A stretch of DNA of 32,385 nucleotides, from positions 1 through 32,385 of the forward strand of contig SKRI01000214.1 in the NCBI GenBank assembly GCA_007118565.1, given 5' to 3'. Source of the DNA: Gemmatimonadota bacterium. Lineage in GTDB: Bacteria > Gemmatimonadota > Gemmatimonadetes > Longimicrobiales > Longimicrobiaceae. Positions 8,600-16,814 of the stretch are shown here, in pieces (the stretch's first letter is position 1; each line of letters begins with the position of its first letter). Below the pieces are notes generated by a model that did no database searches, was not told the DNA's origin, and saw only the letters and a list, made by a program, of their open reading frames with translations. The position numbers and the translations under genes are program-made.

Positions 8600-10183
8600 T
8601 CACCGGGGACGGAGCCGACGCTCGTGCTGGAGTCCGACCTCCTCCGCCTGGTCGAGCCACCGGGAAAAGTCGTCCGCCGCCGCATCCGCGTACCGGACCG
8701 CGGTTCCTCCCAGCGCCTCTATGCGCCGGCCGTCCTCGTCGTCGAAGACCCGGACGAGTACGGGCACCTCCGGTAGCCGGCGCACGACCAGCTCCGCGTC
8801 CCGCACCCGACGCATGGTGGAAATCACCACCCGCGCCTCCTCTGCCCCCGCGCGGTGAAGGACGTCGTAGTCGGAGCCGTCGCCGCGGATGGCGGTCACG
8901 TCACCCTCCGCGAGCCGGTCGATCACGGCGGGGTCGTCATCCACGACGACCACCTCGTGGCCCGCCGCCAGGAGGGTCTCGAGGAGAGGCATGCCGTTAT
9001 CGCCGCATCCCAGAAGGAGGACGTGCCCCGTCGGGGTCGTGTGCGGCTCCTGCCGCTGTCGGACCGGGTGAAGGCGCATCAACCGCCACGTCATGGCGTC
9101 GGTTGCCAGGAAGGGCGTCAGCACCATGGTGATCACCGTAACCAGCGCCACCACCGAGAAGATCTCGGGCACGAGGTGTCCGACCACGAGTCCCTGCAGC
9201 GCGACGATCAGTGAGAACTCGCTGGTCTGCGCCAGGAGCAGGCCGCTCTCGATGGCGGGGCGGGTGGAGAGACCGTACCGCTCCCCCACGAAGGTGACGA
9301 GTGGCGGCGTGAGGATCACTACCAGGGCCGCCAGGGCCAGGGCACGCCAGAGGAACGGTCCCGCAGGAATGGTGATCAGCGCGCCGAGCGCGGTGAAGAA
9401 GATGGCCAAGAAGAAATCCGAGACCGAGCCGAGAAGCCCCCGGATGACCCCGCTCACCGGGAAGGAGGAGAGCGAGACGCCGGCCAGGAAGGCGCCAGCG
9501 ATGATGGGCAGGCCAAGGAGGGCGGACAGACCCACGAAGACGAAGAGAACCGCCAGGACCGCGAGCAGCAGGCTCTCCTCCTCCAGTCCCAGACGGAGCA
9601 CGAGGAAGGGGGTCACCCAGCGAACGCAGACGAAGGCCAGGACGGTGAGGGCGGCCGCGCCGAGGACTCCGGCCGCGACCGCCCCGGCGCCGTCGGGAAG
9701 CCTCGTCACCACCGGGATCAGGAGGATGATCAGCAGGTCCTGCAGCAGGAGCACCCCGATCACCGTCCGCCCGAAGGGCTCGAACAGCTGCTGCCGTGAC
9801 TGGAGGAGCCGAACCACGACCAGCGTGGAGCTCGCCGTGACCGCGAGGGCCAGGTAGAGCGAGGTGGTGAGGTCGAACCCCAGGAGCATCGAGAGTCCGA
9901 ACCCCGCGACTCCCAAAACGGTGAACTGCGCAAGTCCGACGCGCATCGCGACCCGGCGCTGCCCCCCCACCCGCCGGGGGTTGAGGTCCATTCCCGCTAC
10001 GAAAACCAGGAAGGTGAGGCCCAGGACGAGGGCGTCCTCGAGCATCCCGGTGTCGGGAAGGGTCCCGAGCAAGGGCAGGACCATACCCACGATGATCAGG
10101 ATCGGAATGGCCGGCAGTTTCAGCCACCGGCCGATTCCGAAACCGACCGCTGCCCCGATCAGGAGGACCGCGATCCCGGTCAC
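8600..10183 (-). CDS. CPA2 cation:proton antiporter with TrkA-N/RCK domain (second of pair)
   Basis: This 527-aa protein starts at a GTG (MTGIAVLLIGAAVGFGIGR). About 380 residues form a dozen hydrophobic segments of the Na+/H+ exchanger fold. LTFLVFVAGMDLNPR and the TASSTLVVV...GVLLLQDLLIIL helices are typical of KefB/KefC-like CPA2 proteins. A cytoplasmic Rossmann domain follows from about residue 395 (HVLLLGCGDNGMPLL, VVVVDDDP), giving nucleotide-dependent gating. The family exchanges K+ or Na+ for H+ across the inner membrane. Its GTG overlaps the stop of the paralogous antiporter by four bases (GTGA), and GAGGAG lies just upstream as ribosome-binding site. Ion specificity is not determinable. 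Confidence 0.9.
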   Translation of the reverse strand: MTGIAVLLIGAAVGFGIGRWLKLPAIPILIIVGMVLPLLGTLPDTGMLEDALVLGLTFLVFVAGMDLNPRRVGGQRRVAMRVGLAQFTVLGVAGFGLSMLLGFDLTTSLYLALAVTASSTLVVVRLLQSRQQLFEPFGRTVIGVLLLQDLLIILLIPVVTRLPDGAGAVAAGVLGAAALTVLAFVCVRWVTPFLVLRLGLEEESLLLAVLAVLFVFVGLSALLGLPIIAGAFLAGVSLSSFPVSGVIRGLLGSVSDFFLAIFFTALGALITIPAGPFLWRALALAALVVILTPPLVTFVGERYGLSTRPAIESGLLLAQTSEFSLIVALQGLVVGHLVPEIFSVVALVTVITMVLTPFLATDAMTWRLMRLHPVRQRQEPHTTPTGHVLLLGCGDNGMPLLETLLAAGHEVVVVDDDPAVIDRLAEGDVTAIRGDGSDYDVLHRAGAEEARVVISTMRRVRDAELVVRRLPEVPVLVRVFDDEDGRRIEALGGTAVRYADAAADDFSRWLDQAEEVGLQHERRLRPR

Positions 10184-11835
10184 GCGAGCTCCTCCTCGTC
10201 CTCAACCCTGTCGAGCGCTCCCGAGCTCCAGAGCTTCGCGGCCAGCCGCTTGATCCCGTCGTTCTTCGAGATCATGAGGTGCCCCACGCCGATGTCCCGC
10301 AGCTCCTGGATCACCGACTGGTCGAAGGCGTGGATGCTCGAGGGCACACCCGCTTCCCGGCAGCGGTAGGCCAGGAGGTTGTTGGTGTCCTCGATCTGGA
10401 GTGCGGAGACGAGGAGCTTCGCGCGTGGAAGCCCCACCTCCTCCAATAGGCTCATGTACTCGACGTTGCCGAGCGCCGTGAGTCCGGGGAGGTCGACGAG
10501 CTTCCCGGGGTCGGTATCGACGGCCATGACGGTCTCGCCGCGGTCGTGGAGGCGGCGGACGATCTCCCTGCCCAGCGCATTCATCCCCACCACGATCACA
10601 TGACCGCGCAGCTCGTCCTCCTCCTCGACCTCTTCCTCTGCCGAGGCCCGGAACGGACGAAGGATCCCCCACCCGCGAACCAGTGCATAGAGCCCATGGT
10701 TGTGGAGGATCATGTACGAGCTGGCGGCGATCGTCACCAGACCGACGAGGGCGATGAGGGAGAGGATGGCCTCGTCGATGAGCCCCGCGGCGAGGCCCAT
10801 GGCAGCGAAGATGAAGGAGAACTCGCTGATCTGCGCCACTGTCACGCTGGTCAGGAACGACGTCCGCTCTCCGTACCCCAGCCGGGAGATGATCACCATG
10901 AAGATGAGCGGGTTTCCGATCAGCACGAAGAGCGAGAGCACGACGGCCGGACCGAGCTGCGTCATGGCCGCGCCCAGCTCCATCTGGATCCCGAGCGATA
11001 CGAAGAACACCGCGATGAAGAAGTTCATCAGCGGGTGCACCCGCCTGCGCAGCTCATGGTTGTACGGGAGCTGCGCCAGGCTGATCCCGGCCAGGAAGGC
11101 GCCGATCTCCAGGGAGAGCCCCATCATCTCGGCGCCGAGTACCAGGATGAAGCACCAGCAGAGGCTCCAGATGAAGAGCGTCTCCCCGGAGCGTGCCGCC
11201 CAGGCGAAGGGGCGGGGGAGGAGCCAGCGGGAGGCGAGCAGCGAAAGGGCGAGCAGGAGCCCCATGCCCAGAAATGCGAGTCCGAGGCCGGATGCCACGC
11301 CGCCCATCTCCATCTCCGCCCCCGTTCCCAGCCCGGAAAGGAAGGTGAGGGCTACGATCACCACCAGATCCTGAACCAGGAAGATGCCGACCGCGATCCG
11401 GCCGTAGAGCGACTCCAGCTCCCCCTTCTGGTCGAGGAGCTTGACGACCACGACGGTGCTGCTGAAGGTCAGCGCGGTGGCGATGAAGACCGACTCCATC
11501 ACTGTGAACCCGAGGAGGAGGGCAATCCCGTATCCGCCCGCCGCGGTGAAGACGACCTGGCCGATACCGGCCGCGACCGCCACCTTGCCCACGTCGCGGA
11601 TCTTATCGAGGGAAAGCTCGAGCCCCACGAGGAAGAGGAGGAGGGCAATGCCCACCTCGGCGATGACCTCGATCGAGTAGGTCATCTCCAGGATCCCGGT
11701 CAGCGGACCGACGACCAAACCCGCGATGATGTAGGTCACGATCGTCGGCACCCGCGCCACACGCGCGATCAGCGCGAAGACCGCCGCCGCGACGACGATG
11801 ATCCCGAGGCCCTGGAGAAAGGTCTGGTCTACCAA
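10180..11835 (-). CDS. CPA2 cation:proton antiporter with TrkA-N/RCK domain (first of pair)
   Basis: This 551-aa relative of KefB starts at a TTG (MVDQTFLQGLGIIVVAAAVF). Key segments are IAGLVVGP in TM2, LFLVGLELSLDKIRDVG, TFSSTVVVVKLLDQKGELES and GIFLVQDLVVIV, all classic CPA2 antiporter features. After about residue 400 comes an acidic linker (EEEVEEEDELRG) and a Rossmann RCK domain (HVIVVGMNALGREI, MAVDTDP). It should exchange K+ or Na+ for H+. It is the first gene of a three-gene minus-strand unit with the second antiporter and DUF1499. No Shine-Dalgarno is seen at the TTG, so the exact start is uncertain. The gene is divergent from the nucleotidyltransferase gene, with 211 bp between. 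Confidence 0.9.
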   Translation of the reverse strand: MVDQTFLQGLGIIVVAAAVFALIARVARVPTIVTYIIAGLVVGPLTGILEMTYSIEVIAEVGIALLLFLVGLELSLDKIRDVGKVAVAAGIGQVVFTAAGGYGIALLLGFTVMESVFIATALTFSSTVVVVKLLDQKGELESLYGRIAVGIFLVQDLVVIVALTFLSGLGTGAEMEMGGVASGLGLAFLGMGLLLALSLLASRWLLPRPFAWAARSGETLFIWSLCWCFILVLGAEMMGLSLEIGAFLAGISLAQLPYNHELRRRVHPLMNFFIAVFFVSLGIQMELGAAMTQLGPAVVLSLFVLIGNPLIFMVIISRLGYGERTSFLTSVTVAQISEFSFIFAAMGLAAGLIDEAILSLIALVGLVTIAASSYMILHNHGLYALVRGWGILRPFRASAEEEVEEEDELRGHVIVVGMNALGREIVRRLHDRGETVMAVDTDPGKLVDLPGLTALGNVEYMSLLEEVGLPRAKLLVSALQIEDTNNLLAYRCREAGVPSSIHAFDQSVIQELRDIGVGHLMISKNDGIKRLAAKLWSSGALDRVEDEEELA

Positions 11836-12046
11836 CGGGTCAGCGGAGGCGGCGCAGAGAAGGTCTTCTCATATCGAGTAGTGGCGTACGCTGGAGTGGC
11901 AAGCTTCGGCAAGGGAGACTAGCCGCGGAGCCGGAGGCGCGAAAGCCCGCTCACTCGCACCGGCAAGGCCCGGACCCGCGGGCGGTATGGAACCTGCCCG
12001 CCGAGGTGCGCGACGCATCCGACCACCCTCAATCCAAGGAGCTCTC

Positions 12047-13045
12047 GTGAAAGTCGTCATCCCCCTGGCAGGAAAGGGCACCCGTCTCCGCCCCCACACC
12101 CACGTCACGCCCAAGCCGCTGATCAGGGTGGGGGACAAGCCGGTGATGAGCTATATCCTCGACGACCTTCGTGAGCTCGGCATCGACGAGGCCATCTTCA
12201 TCACCGGGCACCTGAAGGAGAAGGTCGAGGCGTACATCGGCAAGGAATATCCCGATTTCAACGCCCGATTCGTGGAGCAGAAGGTTCAGGACGGAACGGC
12301 CGGCGCCGTACAGCTCGCGCGGCCCTACGCCGAAGGGGACGACCTCCTCATCATCTTCGTCGATACGCTCTTCGATGCGGACCTCTCCATCGTGAAGACG
12401 CTCAGGGCGGAAGAGGCCGGCGTAATCTGGGCCAAGGAGGTCGAGGACTACCAACGGTTCGGGGTGATCGTCACCGACGATCACGGCTACATGGAGAAGA
12501 TCGTGGAGAAGCCGAGCGAGCCGATTTCCCGGCTCGCGAATATCGGCCTCTACTTCATCCGCGACTCCAAGCTCCTCTTCGAGGGGATCGAGCACACCCT
12601 CAACGAGCCGCCGGGGCCCTCGGGTGAGTTCTACCTCACCGATGCCTTCCAGTACATGGTCGACAAGGGGGCCCGCATCCGCACGGTCGGCATCGAGGGG
12701 TGGTACGACGCCGGCAAGCCGGAGACGTTGCTGGAGACCAATCGCCATGTCGTCTCCACCAGCCGGGCGAAGACGCCGCCGGCCCGCGAGGGCGTCACGA
12801 TCCACGAGCCGGTTCACGTGGCGGACGGGGTGGAGCTGGAGGATTCCGAGATCGGCCCCAACGTAACCGTGTCCGCCGGCTCGAGGATCCGCGGCTCCAT
12901 CCTGACGGACTGCATCGTGGGCGAGGAGGCCACCATCGAGGATTGTCGGCTGGAGCGCTCGCTGGTCGGCAATCACGCCACGGTCCGGGGAGTCCGTGGA
13001 GAGGTCGATGCGGGAGATCACACGAGGGTGGTCTGCGAGGGGTGA
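12047..13045 (+). CDS. Sugar-phosphate nucleotidyltransferase with C-terminal beta-helix
   Basis: This 332-aa enzyme starts at a GTG with AAGGAG (12036-12041) five bases upstream. The N-terminal Rossmann-like domain has VIPLAGKGTRLRPHTHVTPK, the signature of nucleotidyltransferases such as glucose-1-phosphate thymidylyltransferase, with metal-binding Asp in IIFVDTLFD and EKPSEP and GWYDAGKPETL further on. From about residue 265 it forms left-handed beta-helix turns (IHEPVHVADGVELEDSEIGPNVTVSAGSRI and following). It should make an NDP-sugar for polysaccharide or glycolipid synthesis; the sugar and nucleotide are not certain. It heads a plus-strand run with DUF445, PPTase and UPF0104 genes. Confidence 0.9.
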   Translation: MKVVIPLAGKGTRLRPHTHVTPKPLIRVGDKPVMSYILDDLRELGIDEAIFITGHLKEKVEAYIGKEYPDFNARFVEQKVQDGTAGAVQLARPYAEGDDLLIIFVDTLFDADLSIVKTLRAEEAGVIWAKEVEDYQRFGVIVTDDHGYMEKIVEKPSEPISRLANIGLYFIRDSKLLFEGIEHTLNEPPGPSGEFYLTDAFQYMVDKGARIRTVGIEGWYDAGKPETLLETNRHVVSTSRAKTPPAREGVTIHEPVHVADGVELEDSEIGPNVTVSAGSRIRGSILTDCIVGEEATIEDCRLERSLVGNHATVRGVRGEVDAGDHTRVVCEG

Positions 13046-13128
13046 CGCCGCCGCCCGGGCCGGCCTGAGCCGGTCCGGGCCCTCCACCTTCCCGGTCGCT
13101 CCCATCCGAACCCTCCTCTGCCCACCCC

Positions 13129-14808
13129 ATGGAATTCCTCGGCCTGACCCCCTGGGAGTGGATCCTCCCCATCATGATCGGGGTGGTGGCCGGTCTGGCC
13201 ACCAATGCCGTGGCCATCTGGATGCTCTTCCATCCGTATGAGGCCGTGCACCTGGGCCCGCTCCGCATCCTGCCGAAGGGGGCCATCCCCAAGGAGATCG
13301 ACCGCGTGGCCCGCAGGATCGGCGAGACGGTCGGCACTCAGCTCCTCACGCCGGACGACATCACCCGCACCGTCTCCTCGCCTGCGTTCCGCGACCGGTT
13401 CGACGCCACCCTCCGCGACGCCCTCCAGGGACTGCTCGACCGGGAGCTCGGCTCCCTGCGCGAGGTAATGTCCGAGGACCAGGCTGCGGGGATCGAGGAG
13501 GTTCTGGTCGTGATCTCGGGAAAGCTTCGGGAGGGCATCGCCCTCTATCTGGCCTCGGAGGAGCTGGAGGGGCGCGTCCGGGGAATGAGCGAGGCGCTGA
13601 TCACCGACTTCCGCGACCGACCCCTCTCCACCGTCATCACCGACGAGATGCAGGAGGATGTGGTGGAGGGGGCGCGGGAGCTGTGGGCCGGGGTCCGGGA
13701 GAGCCCGGAGCTACGCCGCTCGATCGACGACGCGCTCCGCGGCCCGCTGGAGCGCCTGCTCGTCTCGGAGAAGCCGCTGCGGAACTACGTGCCAGCGCGC
13801 GCCGTGAATCTGGGGGAAGCGTTCGTCTCCCGGTATCTGCCCATCCTCCTCGAGCGGCTCGGCGAGATGCTCGGCGAGGAAGAGACCCGGGAGAAGATCC
13901 AGGGCACGCTCCGCCGCATGGTGGACCGTCTGCTCGAGGAGCAGCAGGCGTGGAAGCGGCTGGTGGGACGTCTCGTGGTCACGGAGCGCACGCTCGCGCA
14001 GACGGTGCGTGCCATCGAGGAGGGAGGCGTGGACGAGATCGCTGCCCTGCTGCGGGAGCCGGAGGTCCAGCACCGGATTGCCGCATCGATCAACGAGGGG
14101 GTGGAGGAGCTGCTCGCCCGCCCGGTCCGGGAGCTGATCGGTGAGGTGTCTCCCGAGCGGTCCGCCCGGATCCGGGGAATGGTGGTCGACCGCATCCTCT
14201 ACATGATCCGGCACCCGAACGCCGAGGAGATCCTGGTCGGTCGGCTCGAAGGACTGGTCCGGCACGGGCGGGAGAAGACGCTCGGGGGGCTCGTCGATCT
14301 CCTGGGGACGGAGCGCGCGCACGAGCTGAGCGATCGGCTCGCGGACTGGCTTCTCTCCGCCCTGCGGGGGCCGCGCGCCAGCCGCTTCCTGGATCAGGTC
14401 GTCGAGCGCCGCACCTCGTATCTCCTGACCGTGCCGATCGGGCGGGTCGGCCAGTACCTTCCGCCGGATGCGGCGCGCCGGGCGGAGGGGCTGCTCTTCG
14501 ACCCGCTCTGGGACTTCATCCAGAGCCGGGTTCCGGCCGCGGTGGCCGAGCTGCCGGTCGCCGCCATGGTGGAGGAGAAGATCAAGGCATTCCCCATTTC
14601 CCAGGTGGAGGAGCTCATCTGGCGGGTGAGCCGCAACGAGCTCGTCCTCATCGTCTATCTCGGCGGCTTCCTCGGGGCGCTGATCGGCAGCGCCATGCTC
14701 TTCACCCTGAGCCCGCCGGCCGGGGCGGTGGCAGTGGGCTTCTTCCTGCTGGTCTCCTTCGTCTTCGTGAACGTGAAGGGGCGAGAGGCGCCGCCTCATG
14801 CAGGGTGA
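13129..14808 (+). CDS. DUF445 family membrane protein
   Basis: The protein has 559 residues, with one membrane helix at the N-terminus (WILPIMIGVVAGLATNAVAIWMLF) and a hairpin of two at the C-terminus (LVLIVYLGGFLGALIGSAML and AVAVGFFLLVSFVFVNV). The ~450 residues between are long charged helices. TNAVAIWMLFHP followed by GAIPKEIDRVARRIGE and QLLTPDDI is the DUF445/YheB-family pattern. The internal sequence repeats SxxLxxxV...LL(A/E)RP-type helices, suggesting an elongated periplasmic or cytoplasmic rod anchored at both ends. Function unknown, presumably envelope related. No Shine-Dalgarno; a C-rich leader precedes the ATG. The end overlaps the PPTase gene by 11 bp. Confidence 0.87.
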   Translation: MEFLGLTPWEWILPIMIGVVAGLATNAVAIWMLFHPYEAVHLGPLRILPKGAIPKEIDRVARRIGETVGTQLLTPDDITRTVSSPAFRDRFDATLRDALQGLLDRELGSLREVMSEDQAAGIEEVLVVISGKLREGIALYLASEELEGRVRGMSEALITDFRDRPLSTVITDEMQEDVVEGARELWAGVRESPELRRSIDDALRGPLERLLVSEKPLRNYVPARAVNLGEAFVSRYLPILLERLGEMLGEEETREKIQGTLRRMVDRLLEEQQAWKRLVGRLVVTERTLAQTVRAIEEGGVDEIAALLREPEVQHRIAASINEGVEELLARPVRELIGEVSPERSARIRGMVVDRILYMIRHPNAEEILVGRLEGLVRHGREKTLGGLVDLLGTERAHELSDRLADWLLSALRGPRASRFLDQVVERRTSYLLTVPIGRVGQYLPPDAARRAEGLLFDPLWDFIQSRVPAAVAELPVAAMVEEKIKAFPISQVEELIWRVSRNELVLIVYLGGFLGALIGSAMLFTLSPPAGAVAVGFFLLVSFVFVNVKGREAPPHAG

Positions 14809-15562
14809 CGGGGGGCTCTGGCCGCCGGGGCCGCGGCACCCCCGCCTCCGTTCCGGCGAGGTGCATCTCTGGTACGGACGGCTTGACGACCCGGGGACGG
14901 GGCGGGATGACCCGGACGCTTCACTCTCGACGGACGAGATCGAGCGGGCCGCGGCCTTCGGGGACCCGGAGCTACGCCGTCGCTTCCGGATCGGTCGGCA
15001 ACGGCTTCGTGCGCTCCTCGGCGTTTATCTCGGCCGGCCCGCCGGAGAGCTCCGCTTCGAGTACGGGGAGACGGGGAAGCCGTGGCTCCGCGATCCCCTC
15101 TCTGATCTCCGCTTCAACCTTTCCCACTCCTCGGAGCATCTGCTGATCGGCGTGGCGTCCGGTCTGGAGCTGGGGGTCGACGTCGAGGAGATCCGCCCGA
15201 TCCGGCGGCGGGAGGCGATTGCCCGGCGGGTGCTGAGCGCGGAGGAGCGTATGGCCATCTCCCGGTATGTGGGTGCAGATCGGGAGGTCGCGTTCCTTCT
15301 TCGCTGGACGGGGAAGGAGGCGCTCGTCAAGGCGCGCGGGGGTGGTGTCGCCACGCTTCTCGGCAGCGTGGAGGGCGGTGCGTCCGCGGGCCCGCTCGAC
15401 CTTTCCCCGGCGCTCGACGCCGTCGATCGCGCGGGGGAGGGGAACCGCTGCGGCTCCCTGGCTCCTTCGCCCGGATGCGTGGGGGCCGTGGCGGTTTGCA
15501 CCGACGAGCCGCTCCTGGCCAGGCGCTGGCGCCTCGATCCGCATCTCCCCCTCTCTCCTTGA
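14798..15562 (+). CDS. 4'-phosphopantetheinyl transferase (Sfp type)
   Basis: This 254-aa enzyme transfers the 4'-phosphopantetheine arm from CoA to a conserved Ser of acyl or peptidyl carrier proteins. RFNLSHSSEHLLIG, LELGVDVEEIRP (metal ligands Asp128 and Glu130) and LLRWTGKEALVKARGGG (Glu174 and the Lys motif) are the diagnostic Sfp/Gsp/HetI motifs, with normal spacing. The C-terminal third is Pro/Ala-rich and less conserved. The ATG lies within the last codons of the DUF445 gene; a GTG at residue 22 is an alternative. No polyketide or peptide synthetase is in view, so its carrier-protein target is unknown. Confidence 0.92.
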   Translation: MQGDGGLWPPGPRHPRLRSGEVHLWYGRLDDPGTGRDDPDASLSTDEIERAAAFGDPELRRRFRIGRQRLRALLGVYLGRPAGELRFEYGETGKPWLRDPLSDLRFNLSHSSEHLLIGVASGLELGVDVEEIRPIRRREAIARRVLSAEERMAISRYVGADREVAFLLRWTGKEALVKARGGGVATLLGSVEGGASAGPLDLSPALDAVDRAGEGNRCGSLAPSPGCVGAVAVCTDEPLLARRWRLDPHLPLSP

Positions 15563-15686
15563 CCGGCTCCGGTCGGGCTACGACCTTCGCCGCACCGCCG
15601 CGCCTCCCCGAGGGGCAGCCGCGGCTCTCGGCGGCCCGGCCGGCGAGGGAAGGGCCGAGACCACGCCTCCCGATTCGAGGGCACGA

Positions 15687-16709
15687 TTGAGCGCAGAGAA
15701 GCGGCCGGCTGACCCCCCAGCGGAGGAGAGGGTCGAACCGGTACCCGAGCGAGCCGTCCGGAAGTCGGGGCGGGGATGGTACATCCGCATGGGTGTGGGC
15801 CTCGCCGCGCTGGTCCTCCTCTTCCTCCTCGTCGATCTTTCCGAGCTGACGCTGACGCTGGACCGAGGTGCGGCCGCGGGCGTAGCCGCCTGTCTGCTCC
15901 TGCTCGGAGTCGGCCTCACCCTGAGCGCGCTGCGCTGGCGTCTCGTCCTCGGGCTGGGGGCGCCTTTCGGCTTTCTCTGGAAGCTCTACCTGATCGGCTG
16001 GTTCTGCAGCATGTTCCTCCCCACTTCGGTGGGAGGAGATGCGGTGCGAGCGGTGGGCATCGCTCGGTCCGGGCTCGGGTGGGGCACGGGCTTCGCCAGC
16101 ATCGTGGTGGAGCGATTTCTCGGCGTGGCGGCCCTCTTCTTCGTGCTCGGGATCGGCCTGGTGGTTGCGCCGGCGGTGTTCGGGGACGTCCTCGCCGCGG
16201 TGACCTGGAGCCCCCGATGGTGGTGGGCGGTCGCAGGCCTTTTCGTGCTCGCGGTGGCGTCGATCGTGGCGATCCGAGCTGCCCGGCGGTCGGATCCCCT
16301 CCGGCGGATGGCCAGGGAGGTTCGACAGCTGCTCGGCCGCTGCCGCGACGAGCCGCGCCGCATGGGGGCCGCACTGCTCGTCTCCTTCGGCGTGCAGAGC
16401 GTCTACGTGGCCGCCTGGGCGCTGCTCGCGAGCGGGCTGGGCCTGGACGTCCCGTTCGGTGCCTTCCTTCTCTTCGTGCCCGTGGTGAGCCTGGCCGGCA
16501 TGCTCCCGGTAACGGTGGGCGGGCTCGGCGTCCGCGAGGGGGCATGGGTGGCGCTACTCTACCCCTTCGGCATCTCCGCGGCCGACGCGGTCGGCTTCAG
16601 CCTCCTCTTCTACCTCTGCGGGGTGGGCATCGGGGTGGTTGGAGCCGTCCTCTTCATGACCTCGGGACTCAGCGACCCGGAGGTGGGACGGTCGGTGGAG
16701 GCGTCGTGA
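15687..16709 (+). CDS. Lysylphosphatidylglycerol synthase TM / UPF0104 family membrane protein
   Basis: The protein has 340 residues from a TTG preceded by GAGGG at a spacing of about five bases. After a Pro/Glu-rich cytoplasmic leader of about 35 residues come about eight membrane helices. LPTSVGGDAVRAVGIAR, VVERFLGVAALFFVLG and GMLPVTVGGLGVREGAWVALL are the family signatures of the LPG_synthase_TM (AglD-like/UPF0104) fold, related to flippase domains that handle lipid-linked substrates. There is no soluble MprF-like catalytic domain, so aminoacyl-lipid synthesis is not implied. Neighbouring nucleotidyltransferase and DUF445 genes suggest an envelope glycolipid role. A methionine at 15789 is a less likely start. 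Confidence 0.85.
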   Translation: MSAEKRPADPPAEERVEPVPERAVRKSGRGWYIRMGVGLAALVLLFLLVDLSELTLTLDRGAAAGVAACLLLLGVGLTLSALRWRLVLGLGAPFGFLWKLYLIGWFCSMFLPTSVGGDAVRAVGIARSGLGWGTGFASIVVERFLGVAALFFVLGIGLVVAPAVFGDVLAAVTWSPRWWWAVAGLFVLAVASIVAIRAARRSDPLRRMAREVRQLLGRCRDEPRRMGAALLVSFGVQSVYVAAWALLASGLGLDVPFGAFLLFVPVVSLAGMLPVTVGGLGVREGAWVALLYPFGISAADAVGFSLLFYLCGVGIGVVGAVLFMTSGLSDPEVGRSVEAS

Positions 16710-16814
16710 GGCGGCCCGCAACGGCCTCCAACGGAGGGCAGGGGATTTGCAGCAAGTCCAACCAGGCGGCGCCCGCCGGAAGGCGCCTCATGTTTCCCTG
16801 CAACACCCCATGAA

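Noticed and set aside
8580-8603. GTG start for the DUF1499 gene overlapping the antiporter stop
   Set aside because: The overlap GTGA is attractive, but the ATG at 8577-8579 has a GGAG ribosome site at good distance and fits the family length; it is kept only as an alternative.
10546-11922. A 458-codon plus-strand open frame
   Set aside because: It lies opposite the first CPA2 antiporter, and its highly charged His/Glu/Asp-rich translation is typical of the complement of a membrane-protein gene.
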